From: Anodontia alba
Taxonomy: Eukaryota > Mollusca > Bivalvia > Lucinida > Lucinidae
Length of the DNA: 64,000 nt
Direction: 5' to 3'
Assembly (NCBI GenBank): GCA_964016985.1
Contig: OZ024837.1
Location: forward strand, 36,462,591-36,526,590
Both the position numbers and the translations under genes were made by a program. Below, in pieces: positions 1-10,144 of the stretch (its first letter is position 1; each line of letters opens with the position of its first letter). The notes below the pieces were generated by a model that did no database searches, was not told the origin of the DNA, and saw only the letters and a list, made by a program, of their open reading frames with translations.

Positions 1-206
1 ATTTGTTATTGAGAATTGCATCATTTTTTGTACAAACTCCAAAAACAGACGTCCATATTATGGGGAAATAGACTATAAACACGGGCCCTAATCTCATACA
101 TAATCAAAGCACTGACAGAACTGGTGGGGTCGATTATCTTAGTATAGGCTGCGCAAATGGACCTGAATGGAAACCCTTAACTTACAGTCATAAAAGCAAA
201 CGGTAC

Positions 207-265
207 AGACTGATCATACGCCGCTTTCTGCGAAGTCTGGTCTGGGTCTGCACTGTTTGTCAATG
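207..265. repeat. Degenerate short hairpin MITE (AACAGTG-type)
   Basis: Partial copy of a short dispersed hairpin whose arms read CAAACAGTGTAGACCCAGAT. Only the right arm (GTCTGGTCTGGGTCTGCACT and then GTTTG) is well kept here. Better copies are at 16065, 17145, 20664 and 28534. Confidence 0.5.
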
Positions 266-300
266 GTCCAGCACTAAGCCCACTCATTCTAAGTTTAACA

Positions 301-388
301 GCCTTCTGTACACAGCACTCTGACGTCACAGTGACAAGAATAGCGCCTTCTGTACACAGCACTCTGACGTCACAGTGACAAGAATAGC
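301..388 (+). repeat. 44-bp tandem duplication carrying two CRE-like TGACGTCA sites
   Basis: Two adjacent, essentially identical 44-bp units (301-344 and 345-388). Each contains the palindrome TGACGTCA (321-328 and 365-372), which is the consensus cAMP-response element bound by CREB/ATF proteins. The sequence continues to about 440 and is related, in inverted orientation, to 16240-16360, so the site belongs to a dispersed repeat and not to a gene promoter visible here. Regulatory activity is not shown by the sequence. Confidence 0.7.
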
Positions 389-470
389 GCTGCAATTTAA
401 CCACTTTGATTTCATTGATAATCAAGTGGAAAAATTCGGTGTATGTATTCTCAATGACTCGAACATCAAT

Positions 471-577
471 CCCAGTCAGCATTCTACGTAAATCTATATC
501 GGGCCGTCATCGGCCCGTCAGGGTAGCTGACGGGCCGATGACGGCCCGATGTAGATCTACGTAGAATGCTAACTGGG
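471..577 (-). mobile_element. 107-bp foldback element, copy 1
   Basis: Near-perfect palindrome beginning CCCAGTCAGCATTCTACGTA and ending with its reverse complement, GC-rich in the middle (GGGCCGTCATCGGCCCGTCA). Exactly 107 bp, as are the copies at 9290, 29259 and 31024. The unpaired centre (GGTAGC) is reversed relative to the other three, so this copy is in the opposite orientation. Confidence 0.85.
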
Positions 578-631
578 AATGGCGCTGCCTCTATGTGACT
601 CGGTTGCCTGGTAGCGTTAAAAATCTAGATA

Positions 632-960
632 CAGTCGAACTTCGATGGCTCGAACCTCTTTGGGACCCTAAAAATTTGTTCGAGATATGGGTAGTTCGAT
701 CTAGGTCAGGAAGCAAATGGTGAATAATTAAGGGAAATCTTTTTGATCTTCTATATAATAATTGTTTGTTGAGTGTACTCATTAGAATCGCCTCGATGAG
801 GCGATTCTAATGAGTAAACCCAACATACAATTTCATGATAAAATGACAAAATTTCCCCAAATATTTGTTCTCTTGGAAAAAGTTCCTAGGGACTAAAAAA
901 GGAGTTCGAATTAGCCATGGTAAACGAGCCATCTGAGTTGGAGCTATCGAGGTTCTACTG
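632..960 (+). mobile_element. TA-flanked pogo/Tc1-type MITE containing the shared core hairpin
   Basis: Terminal inverted repeats start CAGTCGAACTTCGATGGCTC on the left and end GAGCTATCGAGGTTCTACTG on the right, with TA on both sides (630-631 and 961-962), as expected for Tc1/mariner/pogo-type non-autonomous elements. An internal hairpin at about 773-831 reads TTAGAATCGCCTC then GAGGCGATTCTAA and is related to the core of the M1 family. No coding capacity. Confidence 0.75.
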
Positions 961-974
961 TAGATAGATAGACA

Positions 975-1316
975 TCAATGGCACATTTTCCGTGGCTGAT
1001 TCGAACTCGTTTTTGAGAACCTAAGAAATTCTTCCGATAACTTGAAAACAAATATTTTGGGATATTTTAAGGAAATTTTCTTGTTTTATCATGAAACTGT
1101 ATGTTGTGTGTACTCATCTGAATAGCCTCATCGATGCGATTCTAATAAGTGCACTCATCATACCATTATTTTGTAAAATATTGAAAAGATATCCCTAAAT
1201 TACTTCCATTTGCCTGCTGACCTGGTGCTAAGATTAATCCTCAGTGGCTCGAACTATCAAAGTCTAAAACCAAAATTCATGGTCTCAAAGATGTTCGTGC
1301 CATTGAAGTTCGACTG
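975..1316 (-). mobile_element. Second pogo-type MITE, inverted and truncated
   Basis: Reads as the reverse of the 632-960 element: GGCTGATTCGAACTCG near the left and CATTGAAGTTCGACTG at the right end. The central hairpin is degraded (about 1110-1160). Only about 15 bp separate it from the upstream copy, so the two form a head-to-head pair. Confidence 0.6.
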
Positions 1317-1400
1317 TGTACAGACAACAAAGACGCAGATCACCTGCAAATTCGGGGATATTGAAAATCTTTGTTTGTTTACAGAATGACAGACATTAAT

Positions 1401-1606
1401 GTCAGAAAATGTACCTGTGCCTGTACCTGTGCGCATTCGCGCAGTCTGATCAGAATCTTCACTGGGCGCATTTTTGATAGCAAAGGATGTAAAGTTTCTT
1501 CATGCGGACAACGAAGGCTCTGATCAGACTGCGCGGATGCGCAGGCTAATTTGAGTTTGTCGCACATGTAAGAAGGTACACTTTCTGACGTTACGGCTCA
1601 TGAACT
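1401..1606 (+). mobile_element. Two-hairpin MITE (GCGCCCAGCGAAG family, M2), copy
   Basis: Contains the characteristic arms GCGCATTCGCGCAGTCTGAT and CTGATCAGACTGCGCGGATG, and ends GAAGGTACACTTTCTGACGT. The family consists of two consecutive hairpins joined by a linker AAGGATGTAAAGTTTCTTCA. Related copies are at 9765, 10851, 37571, 38277 and 46558. Confidence 0.7.
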
Positions 1607-1675
1607 GTGTGGATACGCAGAAATGGAATAGAATAGAATTTATGTCTAAATTATACCTAAATATTTGTGTGAAAC

Positions 1676-1856
1676 CTTAAAGCGGTTAGCAGATTTGTAG
1701 AAGACGATATTCTAAAATTGATTTGTTGTTTATCAGAGAAAATAAGATTTGACATTCCATGTGAATCTTAGGCAGACCGTTCACGTGATATGTAACGCTT
1801 TTTTCTTTGAAAAAACAAAGTGTCGTCTGCTTTAGTTGTGACTAGCGCTTAATTAA
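1676..1856. mobile_element. TTAA-type element, degraded
   Basis: Begins near CCTTAAAGCGGTTAGCAG and ends near TAGCGCTTAATTAA. It shares with the better TTAA-flanked copies the inner motifs GTCGTCTGC and TATCAGAGAAAATAAG. Closest relative in the window is 30570-30777. Confidence 0.45.
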
Positions 1857-1905
1857 ATGGTTGAAGGCTAATTATAGGTATAAAACACAGACACATTTAA
1901 AACGT

Positions 1906-1910
<5 letters not shown>

Positions 1911-1954
<44 letters not shown>
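1911..1954 (+). repeat. (AG)n microsatellite
   Basis: About 22 uninterrupted AG dinucleotides. A second AG tract is at about 44201-44239. Confidence 0.95.
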
Positions 1955-1959
<5 letters not shown>

Positions 1960-1984
1960 AAGCAGCAAGAGACAAGGATGTGAT

Positions 1985-2197
1985 TCAAGAACACCACAAT
2001 CTCTTTATAACACTATTGTTGGGGTCCAAAGCATAAATCATGTTAGTTATACAATCGTTTTATATCCAAACAAAAATGTATAATTATATAGAAAAATGAC
2101 CATTTATGGTCATTTTTCTATATAACCTATACATTTTTGGGATCCATCTTTGAACCGTGTTGTATCCGAAACCGTGTTATAAAGAGGTTAATGTGTA
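1985..2197. mobile_element. Inverted-repeat element with TTATAACAC ends
   Basis: Outer arms CAATCTCTTTATAACAC and GTGTTATAAAGAGGTT pair. An inner hairpin TATAGAAAAATGACCAT with ATGGTCATTTTTCTATA lies at about 2089-2127. Similar TTATATCCAAACAAAA and GTGTTATAA motifs recur at 42950-43035. Confidence 0.55.
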
Positions 2198-2271
2198 ACA
2201 CGCTTTTTATGGACGAAAATACTTACCAACAGCTTTAAATACTCTGCTATCCGGACACCTCATTGAAGCAT

Positions 2272-2501
2272 TCAAATTTGAGCCGAGCATTTACAAGATT
2301 GCTTGAGCGCCCCACTGGTGTGCAGGCTGATCAGAGTCTTCGCTGTCCACCTGAAGGCGATGCTTTGTATCCTTGATTAACCCACAACCCTGCGAAGACT
2401 CTGATCAGACTGCGCGGATGCGCAGGCTGATCAGAGTCTTTGCTGGGCGCATATGCGATCTTGTAGGAAATGCTGGTCCCGGCTCATTTTCTATTTTATC
2501 T
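2272..2501. mobile_element. M2-related MITE with AAATGAGCC ends
   Basis: Ends AAATTTGAGCCGAGCATTTA and GGAAATGCTGGTCCCGGCTC are inverted. The interior has two GCAGGCTGATCAGAGTCTT hairpin arms as in M2, but with different termini. Second copy at 13482-13677. Confidence 0.6.
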
Positions 2502-2620
2502 GGTTTTGAAATAATACCGAAGTGTTTATTAAAATGTTACAAAATGTTTCTTCGACAATCATATTTTACAATCACATAGGAAGAAGTGTGCTTCATCCTC
2601 AATTTCGGGAAAAAAAAGTG

Positions 2621-2690
2621 GGGAAGAAAGGTAATGTGAAACTTGCAATAACGTTATCAGTTCGCATTGCAAGTTATATAAAACCTTTCG

Positions 2691-2721
<31 letters not shown>

Positions 2722-2811
2722 TATTATAATACTACACTGAAAGTTTCACATAATCTTTCTTTCGTTTGTTATTACAAGACTGCATTGCAAGTTTCACATA
2801 ACCTTTCTTCC
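2621..2811. mobile_element. Short inverted-repeat element with poly(T) insert
   Basis: A 28-bp inverted repeat (GGGAAGAAAGGTAATGTGAA at the left, CACATAACCTTTCTTCC at the right) encloses a run of about 27 T residues at 2693-2719. No known family recognised. Confidence 0.5.
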
Positions 2812-2969
2812 TTTTTCATTACAACACCTTCCACGTACGGAAGCCTATGCGTATTAATTTTAAACGATCGTCTCTGGAGTCATCAAAGAGCTAAAGATAA
2901 AATGTGGCGTGAATGATAGAAGCAGTTTTCGTGGCTCTGGTAGGAACAATCCATAAGATCATAACAAGA

Positions 2970-3248
2970 CATCACGAAAACATGCCTATATAATTTTGAC
3001 CCCCTTAAACCCCACTTTTATATAGTAAAACTGGGGTTTACAGGGGTAGACATTATTTTTCTTATTTTGCTAAAAAACATAGATTGTGGTACTCGTTAGA
3101 ACCGCCTCGCCGATGCGGTTCTAACGAGTACCCACAATCTATGTTTTGAGCAGGAATATGAAAAATATCAGAATTTTTTATCTAAAAAAAAAATCATTTT
3201 TTGGTAGTAAAATTTTCAGTATATTTGAATAGGCGTGTTTTCGTAATG
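2970..3248 (-). mobile_element. M1 MITE, copy 1
   Basis: M1 termini are CATTACGAAAACACGCCTAT and, inverted, ATAGGCATGTTTTCGTGATG. Inside, three inverted repeats follow one another: GAAAATTTTCAG; a 70-bp core GTACTCGTTAGAACCGCCTC with its complement; and AAACCCCACTTTTATATAG with TGGGGTTT. Plus orientation is defined as TTCAAATATA first, so this copy is minus. Core at about 3080-3143. Confidence 0.85.
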
Positions 3249-3763
3249 TACTCTTTATGTCTAAAACTGGTTATGATCGCGCGGGTTCTTATTATACAAT
3301 GTGTTTAATAATGCCTTGCGCCGCGGTCAGAACACAAACTCCGAGGACTGTAATAGCATTTGTTTACATGCTTCCGCGGTTACGATTAGCATCAGGAGAC
3401 AGGGTAGTATCAGAAAAATTGTTATCATTACTATTCTACGAAGACTTGTACAAGATACTTCCATACAGAAGAACAAGAAAGAATGTTCTTTAGATAAAGC
3501 CAAAATAGAAATACAGAGTAGCCTCAACAAAGTGCCGTCTGATCAGAATCTTCGCCACCCGATCGAACATTATATGAAAAACAGCAAAGATTTAGGATCA
3601 TGCTGTATTTTTACAGATGAAAAGAAAATACATTCATTCTGTACCAAATTGTTATGGTTAGCAAATAATGCGCTGACTGGTTAGCTTGGTACCGATGCTT
3701 GAACAAAAAAAAACAAACAAAAAAACGATGAAAAAGTGTGTGATGTGAACCGGGATTTCTAAT

Positions 3764-4316
3764 TAGTGTTGCCACTGATGATCGATTACAATCGATCATT
3801 AGTTACTGTTGCCTCTTGTGACTGATGATCGGAAAGATTTTTTATAGTCGACTAATCGGAAAATTCTATTTTTAGAAACATATTTTTCTCAAGTTTTATT
3901 TTTATAGGCAAGTTATAAAGAAATGAAATTCAAAGTTGTATATTTGGGTCATTCTAGATTTGTGGTCAATAAAAGTGAAAAAAAAAAAAAAAAAAAAAAA
4001 GATAAAATAACCTTAAATAAAGCAACCCAAAAGTACTGATTTTTGTCTTATTTCTCCATGAAAATATATGTTGTAGGTACTCATTAGAAGCGCCTCTGCG
4101 AGGCGCTTCTAATGAGTACCCACAATATATGTTTTCATGTAGAAGTAAGAAAAATATTATCTGAATACCCCTCTTAATGCTCTAGAGCAATGAATAAGTA
4201 CCTGGAAGGGGGCTAGTTTAAGAGTATATTTTCTACAAGTCGATTATTAATCGATGATAAGTCGGTTTAAAAGAAACGATTATCGACTGTGAAATTCTGG
4301 CCGATTCCCAACACTA
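3764..4316 (+). mobile_element. hAT-type MITE with 8-bp target duplication and the shared core hairpin
   Basis: Termini TAGTGTTG and CAACACTA are flanked by the perfect 8-bp direct repeat TTTCTAAT (3756-3763 and 4317-4324), the hallmark of hAT insertion. The centre (about 4066-4135) is a hairpin GTACTCATTAGAAGCGCCTC with matching GAGGCGCTTCTAATGAGTAC, a compensated variant of the M1 core. No transposase is encoded. A poly(A) run lies at 3979-4000. Confidence 0.8.
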
Positions 4317-4598
4317 TTTCTAATGGTATAAGTATCTACCATTTTCTTGGGTGCTGGTGGGATTATTGGGATATTTGACATTTTCATTTAGGAGTATGGG
4401 ATATCACGGAATGTAAAATCCAATGTCGGGACAAGGAATATTTGAAGGGACATGGCCTTCCTCCTACGGGTCTCTTTGCATCGGAAGTCGCAATGAGCAA
4501 TTGTTTTGGACATTTTATAGTGATCAAGTGTTAATGCTCTATACATTTAAATTTAAACAACTAGTTTATTCTCACTACAATCGCACCTGTCCGGTCGG

Positions 4599-4785
4599 TA
4601 CGAAGTCAATTCGTTCTCAAGTCAATTCGTACTTAAGTCAATTCGTTCTCTTTTTGGTCAACTCGTACGCATTTTTCGGTCAATTCGTACTCATAAAATT
4701 TTTCTTCGGTCAATTCGTACTCATTTGGACAATTCGTACTCATTTTTGTCGATTTATTCTCGTTTTGGTCAATTCGTTCTCACAC
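4599..4785 (+). repeat. Degenerate TCAATTCGTACTC tandem array (left)
   Basis: About nine units of GGTCAATTCGTACTCATTT and variants spaced 15-30 bp. The same sequence occurs inverted at 8375-8480. Both arrays are bordered on the outside by CCGGTCGG or CCGGACGG, so they may be the ends of a 3.9-kb unit. Confidence 0.65.
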
Positions 4786-5113
4786 TAAAATCGACTAATT
4801 TCGAAGGAAATATTGGAAGAAAATAAAAAAAGAAAACACCCAAATATAACAAAAAAGAAATATACATGATAAATTCGAATCAGTTCACTTTTCTAGATTT
4901 TAATCTTTGAAAGAAAGATAGAAAGAAAGAAAAACCTCAACAATATAACATAAATAAAACAACTGAAGTTAATAAACAAGTAGTTATTTTTATTAATTGC
5001 TGATAAAAGTTGATTTCCTTTGATCTCACGTTGCAATCGACTTATTCGAAAGAAAACCAAGGAAGACCAAGAGGCCCATAAGGGTCTGAATCGCTCTGCT
5101 AGCAAGTACGGTG

Positions 5114-5155
<42 letters not shown>

Positions 5156-5209
5156 CGGTTTTCATCACCGATACAATATCTTTGTAGGTAAATGACTGTT
5201 TCCACATGG

Positions 5210-5871
5210 GAAATGTTTAGAATAACCTCTCATATAACTTTCATGATTCCAACCAAAAAGAGGGAACCATCGATAATAATGTGAATCTCATATTGTGTCA
5301 TTACACGGCATGGAAAACAAATTTCACAAATTGGAAAATCGCTTATTATTAACAATTTCTACAACACTTATGTTTTCATGAATTGTCTACTGAATAAATC
5401 TTAATAAACATTTAATATCTTACCTAACATCACCAAAGATTTATGTGTCTGCAGGCAGAGTTCTATTCAAAACATTGCATGAAAAATGATAAACCGCTAA
5501 AACATGCAATTTCTCCTTATCCAACATTGTTTGCTACCCTATCTGTAAACTACCGACTTTCATTTTGTTGTCAGCATAATCTTACAACAGTTTACAATTC
5601 GTAGTTTGGTAATAGGTTAAAGCCTTCCCTGCATCAGGAGTAAATGATATAATGAGGTACAGACAACAGGTGCAAAGACGGATGGATGCAAGGACAAATT
5701 GGAACCTCGACATGACATTAAGTTATCTGGCCACTTTAGCAAGAAAAATCTTGCCGCCAACTGGAATTGTACATAGCCATATTTATAACGACCCTAATAA
5801 GTAATTCATCCTATTCCTATTTAGGGAAAACAAACACTATTTAAGAAAAAAAAAAACAAAAACAAACAGAA
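5210..5871. other. No recognised feature
   Basis: AT-rich sequence without a credible ORF. Only a poly(T) tract at 5119-5155 just before it and A-rich runs near 5846 stand out. Confidence 0.5.
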
Positions 5872-6150
5872 CATCTCGAAAACATATCTGTATAATTTTG
5901 ACCCCTTAAACCCCACTTTTATATAGTAAAACTGGGGTTTACAGGGGTATACATTATTTTTCTTATTTCTGCTAAAACATATAGATTGTGGGTACTCGTT
6001 AGAACCGCCTCGTCGAGGCGGGTTCTAACGAGTACCCACAATCTATTTTTTGATCAGAAATATGTAAAATATAGGAATTTTTTATCTGAAAATTTTCATA
6101 TTTTGGTGGTAAAATTTTCAGTATATTTGAATAGGCATGTTTTCGTAATG
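5872..6150 (-). mobile_element. M1 MITE, copy 2
   Basis: Complete copy with an intact core hairpin at about 5983-6050 and the AAACCCCACTTTTATATAG arm at 5907. Confidence 0.85.
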
Positions 6151-6387
6151 AACCCTCCCTTTCCCAAAGTGAATATCCGATATTCTCCAATTCTGTAGGA
6201 AGTGGGGGGGGGGGGTTTCAAGTATTTCATGATAAAAAATGACATAATGATGTACAAAGTAATAAAGAAATAAAATGATTTTCTTGGATCTACCGGGATT
6301 AAACCCACGACCCTCAAATTGTAAATGACTGTTGTATATACAATAGGAAAATTCAAAATATCAAATGTCTCTTGTTCTTAAACTTTA

Positions 6388-6656
6388 CATAACGAAAACA
6401 CGCCTATTTAAATACATAGAAAATTCACCTCCAAAAAACTGAAAATATTCAGATAAAAAACTGATATTTTTTTCAAATTTCTGCTCAAAACATAGATTGT
6501 GGGAACCCGTTAGACGAGGCGGTTCTAACGAGTACCCACAATCTATGTTTTTGAGCAGAAATAAGAAAAATAATGTATACCCCTGTAAACCCCAGTTTTA
6601 CTATATAAAAGTGGGGTTTAATGGGGTCAAAATTATATAGGGTTGTTTTCGTGATG
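6388..6656 (+). mobile_element. M1 MITE, copy 3
   Basis: Complete ends. The left arm of the core is shortened (about 8 bp of GTTAGAACCGCC lost near 6508), so the hairpin is asymmetric. Confidence 0.85.
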
Positions 6657-6659
6657 CAA

Positions 6660-7245
6660 CAGATTTTCTTCGTTTTCAATAGGATTGATGAAAGTGTGGA
6701 CTTTATCGCATAAACAAGAAAAAGAAAAAAAAAATAAATAATAAGTAAAATAAAATAAAACAACCAAAATTTGAAATGGTTCCTTTTCCCATAATATTTG
6801 ACGCATTTTCTTCACATTCAAATGGGTTAATATCTATGATGATACAACTTCTCTGTGCAAGTTTCAAAAGAATTGAACAAAAACCGTAGACTTAATCCCG
6901 TAATCCCGTAAATGAGAAAAATAAAGAAATAGATAAAAAATAAATTAAAAGAGCCCTTTTCCCATAATGTTAAGCGGATTTCGTCATTTTCATTAGGGTC
7001 AATTTTTACAATGATACAAACAATCTCTGCAAGTTTCAGAAGAATCGTATAAAAAAATGTGAACTTAATCTCGTAAAGGAGGAAAACAAATATAATTAAA
7101 ATAACAAAAAAATTAAAAGTTCTCATGATATTTGTCGGATATCTTCATTTTCGACAGGATTAATCCTTATAAGGACAAAACAAATTTCAAAAGAATCGGA
7201 TAAAAAAATGTGGACTTTATCACGTAAAATAGGAAAAAGTTAACG
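6660..7245 (+). repeat. Tandem array, about 170-bp unit, 3-4 copies
   Basis: Units share CCCATAATATTTGACGC, TCTCTGCAAGTTTC, AGAAGAATCG and GTGGACTTAATC followed by A-rich spacers. Units start near 6660, 6790, 6960 and 7125. No frame is kept, so non-coding. Confidence 0.7.
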
Positions 7246-7602
7246 TGTGTGTGTGTGGGGGTGGGGGGGGGGGGGGGGGGTGGGGGGGTGCGGGGCACGT
7301 CATGATATCTCATCTGAAGCCAAGCTAAAAACGAAAGAAAAAAATCCAAATATAACGGAAACTAAAGAAATGAGAAATTCTAATAAATTACTTTTTTTTA
7401 AGATTTTAATCTAAGAGGAATGAAAGATAGAAAAACTAAATATTTACTTCCATTAAATACCAATTAAACTCGTTTTCCTCTGATTGTGGTACGTAATTAT
7501 CATGTGCATGTAACAAAAGTGCATGTATTTAAATAAATAAAAATGATTATTGCGGCGAACTTCTACTGCATAATTTGTAAACTATCAGGAATGTAACAGT
7601 TT

Positions 7603-7882
7603 CATTACGAGAACACGCCTATTTAAATATACAGAAAATTTCACCTCCACAAACTGAAAACTTTCCGATAAAAAAACTCTGATATTTTTCTTATTTCTGC
7701 TCAAAACATAGATTGTGGGTACTCGTTAGAACCGCCTCGACGAGGCGGTTCTAACGAGTACCCACAATCTATGTTTTTGAGCAGAAATAAGAAAAATAAT
7801 ATATACCCCTGTAAACCCCAGTTTTACTATATAAAAGTGGGATTGCAGGGGGTCAAAATTATATAGGTATGTTTTCGTGATG
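7603..7882 (+). mobile_element. M1 MITE, copy 4
   Basis: Nearly consensus copy; the core hairpin at about 7707-7772 is a perfect palindrome around CGACGAGG. Confidence 0.9.
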
Positions 7883-7900
7883 GGGCCAATTTGGTTGCCT

Positions 7901-8062
7901 TAAGTGGATCGTCGTTATTAAATTGTGGATTATTATTAACATGATGAAAAGATAATTTATCTATTCACGGACGTACACACACATTAAAGCTTTCATACTT
8001 GAAAAGATAAATTATCTTTACAACATGTTAATAATCCACAATTTATTAGTGGCGATCCACTA
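7901..8062. mobile_element. 162-bp foldback element truncating a SINE
   Basis: Arms TAAGTGGATCGTCGTTATTA (7901) and, inverted, TAATAAATTGTGG up to CGATCCACTA (8062), continuing inward through TTGTGGATTATTA and AAGATAATTTATCT. It abuts the SINE at 8063 exactly where the tRNA-like 5' half is missing. Confidence 0.7.
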
Positions 8063-8333
8063 TATCCCAAGACCAGGAGGTCGCGGATTCAACCCCCGCC
8101 GAGGTCGGCAACATTCTTTCGTTGATCATAAAATATTTTCTACGGTCATTCTCTCCCTTCCGCTGATTCAAGAAGGGCAGTTGTCAGTTTCTGGCGATAG
8201 AATGTGCACAATACTGGTTAACCGCTTAGAGGACTAAGCCTGCCCAGTAAACGTGTGGCTAGGTAAACTGACCGCGCTCGACATGACCCCATTGGGTTGA
8301 CTGGGCCGTAAAACCCTCAACACAAACAAACAA
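8063..8333 (+). mobile_element. tRNA-derived SINE, 5' truncated
   Basis: Retains the second half of the tRNA-like head, including a Pol III B-box-like GGATTCAACCC. The body GGGCAGTTGTCAGTTTCTGG and the CAACACAAACAAACAAAG tail follow. Closely matches the full copy at 45896-46201, including the GCTCGACATGACCCCATTGG segment. Confidence 0.85.
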
Positions 8334-8374
8334 AGCATATATCCCAAAACAGAGGTCCCAAAATGAGAACGATC

Positions 8375-8480
8375 TGACCAAAAACATGAGTACGAGTTGA
8401 CCAAATCGATGAATACGAATTGACCAAAATGAGAACGAGTTGACTTGAGTACGAATTGACTTGAGTACGAGTTGACTGGG
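8375..8480 (-). repeat. TCAATTCGTACTC tandem array (right, inverted)
   Basis: Units such as GAGTACGAGTTGACC repeat about seven times, the reverse complement of the array at 4599-4785. It ends in GGGAACCGTCCGG. Confidence 0.65.
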
Positions 8481-8819
8481 AACCGTCCGGTCTACATGAA
8501 GTTACGTTGAAAACCTAATGGATTGGATGAATGGACTTGCGTTTAGCAAATATTACGATTATTCTTAAAGAAGACTGATCACATACAAATGTTCACAATT
8601 ATCCTTTGCAACTCGTAAACCAGCTTAGAAACAGCTGCAAATAAGCGGAAACCAGTGCTCGATTTTGCACAGTGAAGTAAACTGAGCTCGTGACAATCGT
8701 TGATAAACCAATACCCTTCCATTTAATATACGCGACATCATTTTAAAAGATGCTTCTTGTTTCTTTATATTTCATGAAAGCTTATTATCTGGATACGCGT
8801 TAGAAGCATTCCATACAGG

Positions 8820-9289
8820 CGCTGAAAGCAATACACTAGAAGATATACATTACCCGATAACTTTAGATCGAGACTTATACGTCAGAAGACATTACCCGAT
8901 AAGTTCAGGCTGAAAGCAATAAAAGAAGTGCATTACCCGATAAGTTCAGACAAAAAGCAATACTCCAGAAGATGTATATTACCCGATGACTTCAGATCGA
9001 GACTTATACATCACAAGACGTACATTACTCGAGAAGTTCAGGATGAAAGCAATACACCAGAAGAAGTACTTTACCGGATAATTTCAGACTGAAAGCAATT
9101 CTTGAGAAGAAGTATATAACCCGATAATTTCAATGTAAAGCGATACTCCAAGAGAATGTTACACGATAATTTCATATTGAAAACAATACTCCAGAAGTAC
9201 AACACACGATAATTACAGACTGAAAGCAATCCTTCAGAAGTAATGTATACGATAATTTCAGGTTGAAAGCAATACTCAAGAAGTACAGT
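8820..9289 (-). repeat. About 46-bp minisatellite derived from the C1q exon end
   Basis: About eleven degenerate units of the form CTGAAAGCAATACTCCAGAA, TACATTACCCGATAA, TTCAGA. On the minus strand this matches the last codons and stop of the adjacent C1q exon (TTCTGGAGTACTGCTTTCAG then TCTGA). One further partial unit (9397-9435) overlaps the exon end itself. The array therefore occupies what would be the 3' UTR or downstream flank of that gene. Confidence 0.8.
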
Positions 9290-9396
9290 CCCAGCTAGCA
9301 TTCTACGTAAATCTACATCGGGCCGTCATCGGCCCGTCAGCTACCCTGACGGGCCGATGACGGCTCGGTATAGATTTACGTAGAATGCTGACTGGG
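9290..9396 (+). mobile_element. 107-bp foldback element, copy 2
   Basis: Same length and arms as the copy at 29259 (CCCAGCTAGCATTCTACGTA). It lies between the minisatellite and its last unit at the C1q stop codon, so it inserted after the array had formed. Confidence 0.9.
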
Positions 9397-9409
9397 GTAC
9401 ACGGTATTT

Positions 9410-9733
9410 TCAGACTGAAAGCAGTACTCCAGAAAACGAACAGTAATTGTCACCGAAGAGATGTCCTGTACTTCTGGGTATTTCCATGGCGTAGACTTCA
9501 TCTCCTTTACTGAGATGTGTGTTTACTGACACTGCGCCCATTTGTGAATCTGCAGCCACACTATCACCAGCGAAGATCTTTCCAATTTCATTTTCATTTT
9601 TCATCAACTGAATATTGGCATACTCGTTCCTAGTTCTAGATAATATCGACAATGAGAATTGATAGACTCCAGTCACTGGGGCTCTGAATATCCCCGTTGT
9701 TTTTCTGTAGCCTCCACCGACGTTCTCGACAAT
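9410..9733 (-). CDS. C1q-domain protein, C-terminal exon (partial gene)
   Basis: Encodes about 107 residues ending in a stop at 9410-9412. It carries the typical second half of a globular C1q domain: GIFRAPVTGVYQFSLS near the start, then NIQLMKNENEIGKIF, VNTHLSKGDEVYAMEI and the terminal CSFSGVLLSV. C1q domains form trimeric jelly-roll heads; in bivalves most such proteins are secreted lectin-like immune recognition molecules. The first strands of the domain and any signal peptide or collagen/coiled-coil stalk must be in upstream exons not identified here. The exon start is placed after TTGCAG (9736-9734), preceded by a pyrimidine-rich tract; the frame is open upstream only as intron read-through. 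An M2 MITE begins about 30 bp upstream of the acceptor, and a minisatellite seeded from the 3' end lies downstream. Family assignment is firm; whether the gene is expressed is unknown. Confidence 0.85.
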   Translation of the reverse strand: MVENVGGGYRKTTGIFRAPVTGVYQFSLSILSRTRNEYANIQLMKNENEIGKIFAGDSVAADSQMGAVSVNTHLSKGDEVYAMEIPRSTGHLFGDNYCSFSGVLLSV

Positions 9734-9764
9734 CTGCAACGACAGTAATAGCAATAAACATGTC

Positions 9765-9990
9765 GAAAAGTCATAAAACGTACATTCGGATATGTGCTCC
9801 TAGCGAAGATTCAGACCATCCCGCGCATTCGCGCAGTCTGATCAGAATCTTCAGTGGACGATTTTTGGAGAGCGAAGGATGCAAAGTTTCTTCATGATCC
9901 TCTGATCAGAATGCGCGGAAGAGTAGGTTAATTTGAGTCTTCGTTGGGCGTACATGTCATAAGGTATGTTTTCTTACGTGACGGCCCATT
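9765..9990 (+). mobile_element. M2 MITE, copy beside the C1q splice acceptor
   Basis: Ends AAAACGTACATTCGGATATG and GGTATGTTTTCTTACGTGAC are inverted. Two GCGCAGTCTGATCAGAATCT-type hairpins lie within. It sits in the presumed C1q intron, so the branch point probably lies inside it. Confidence 0.75.
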
Positions 9991-10144
9991 CATTTTCCAT
10001 ACTTATGTTAATTTAATATTTGGTAGTCGCTGTTGCATCATACATGTAAAATTTTAACCTTTAAAGATTTTATTTTACTTATTGCAGCTGGTGTTAAGTG
10101 CCGTAAAACATCTCCCCGAACTCCATGATAGTACAGGTTTTATT

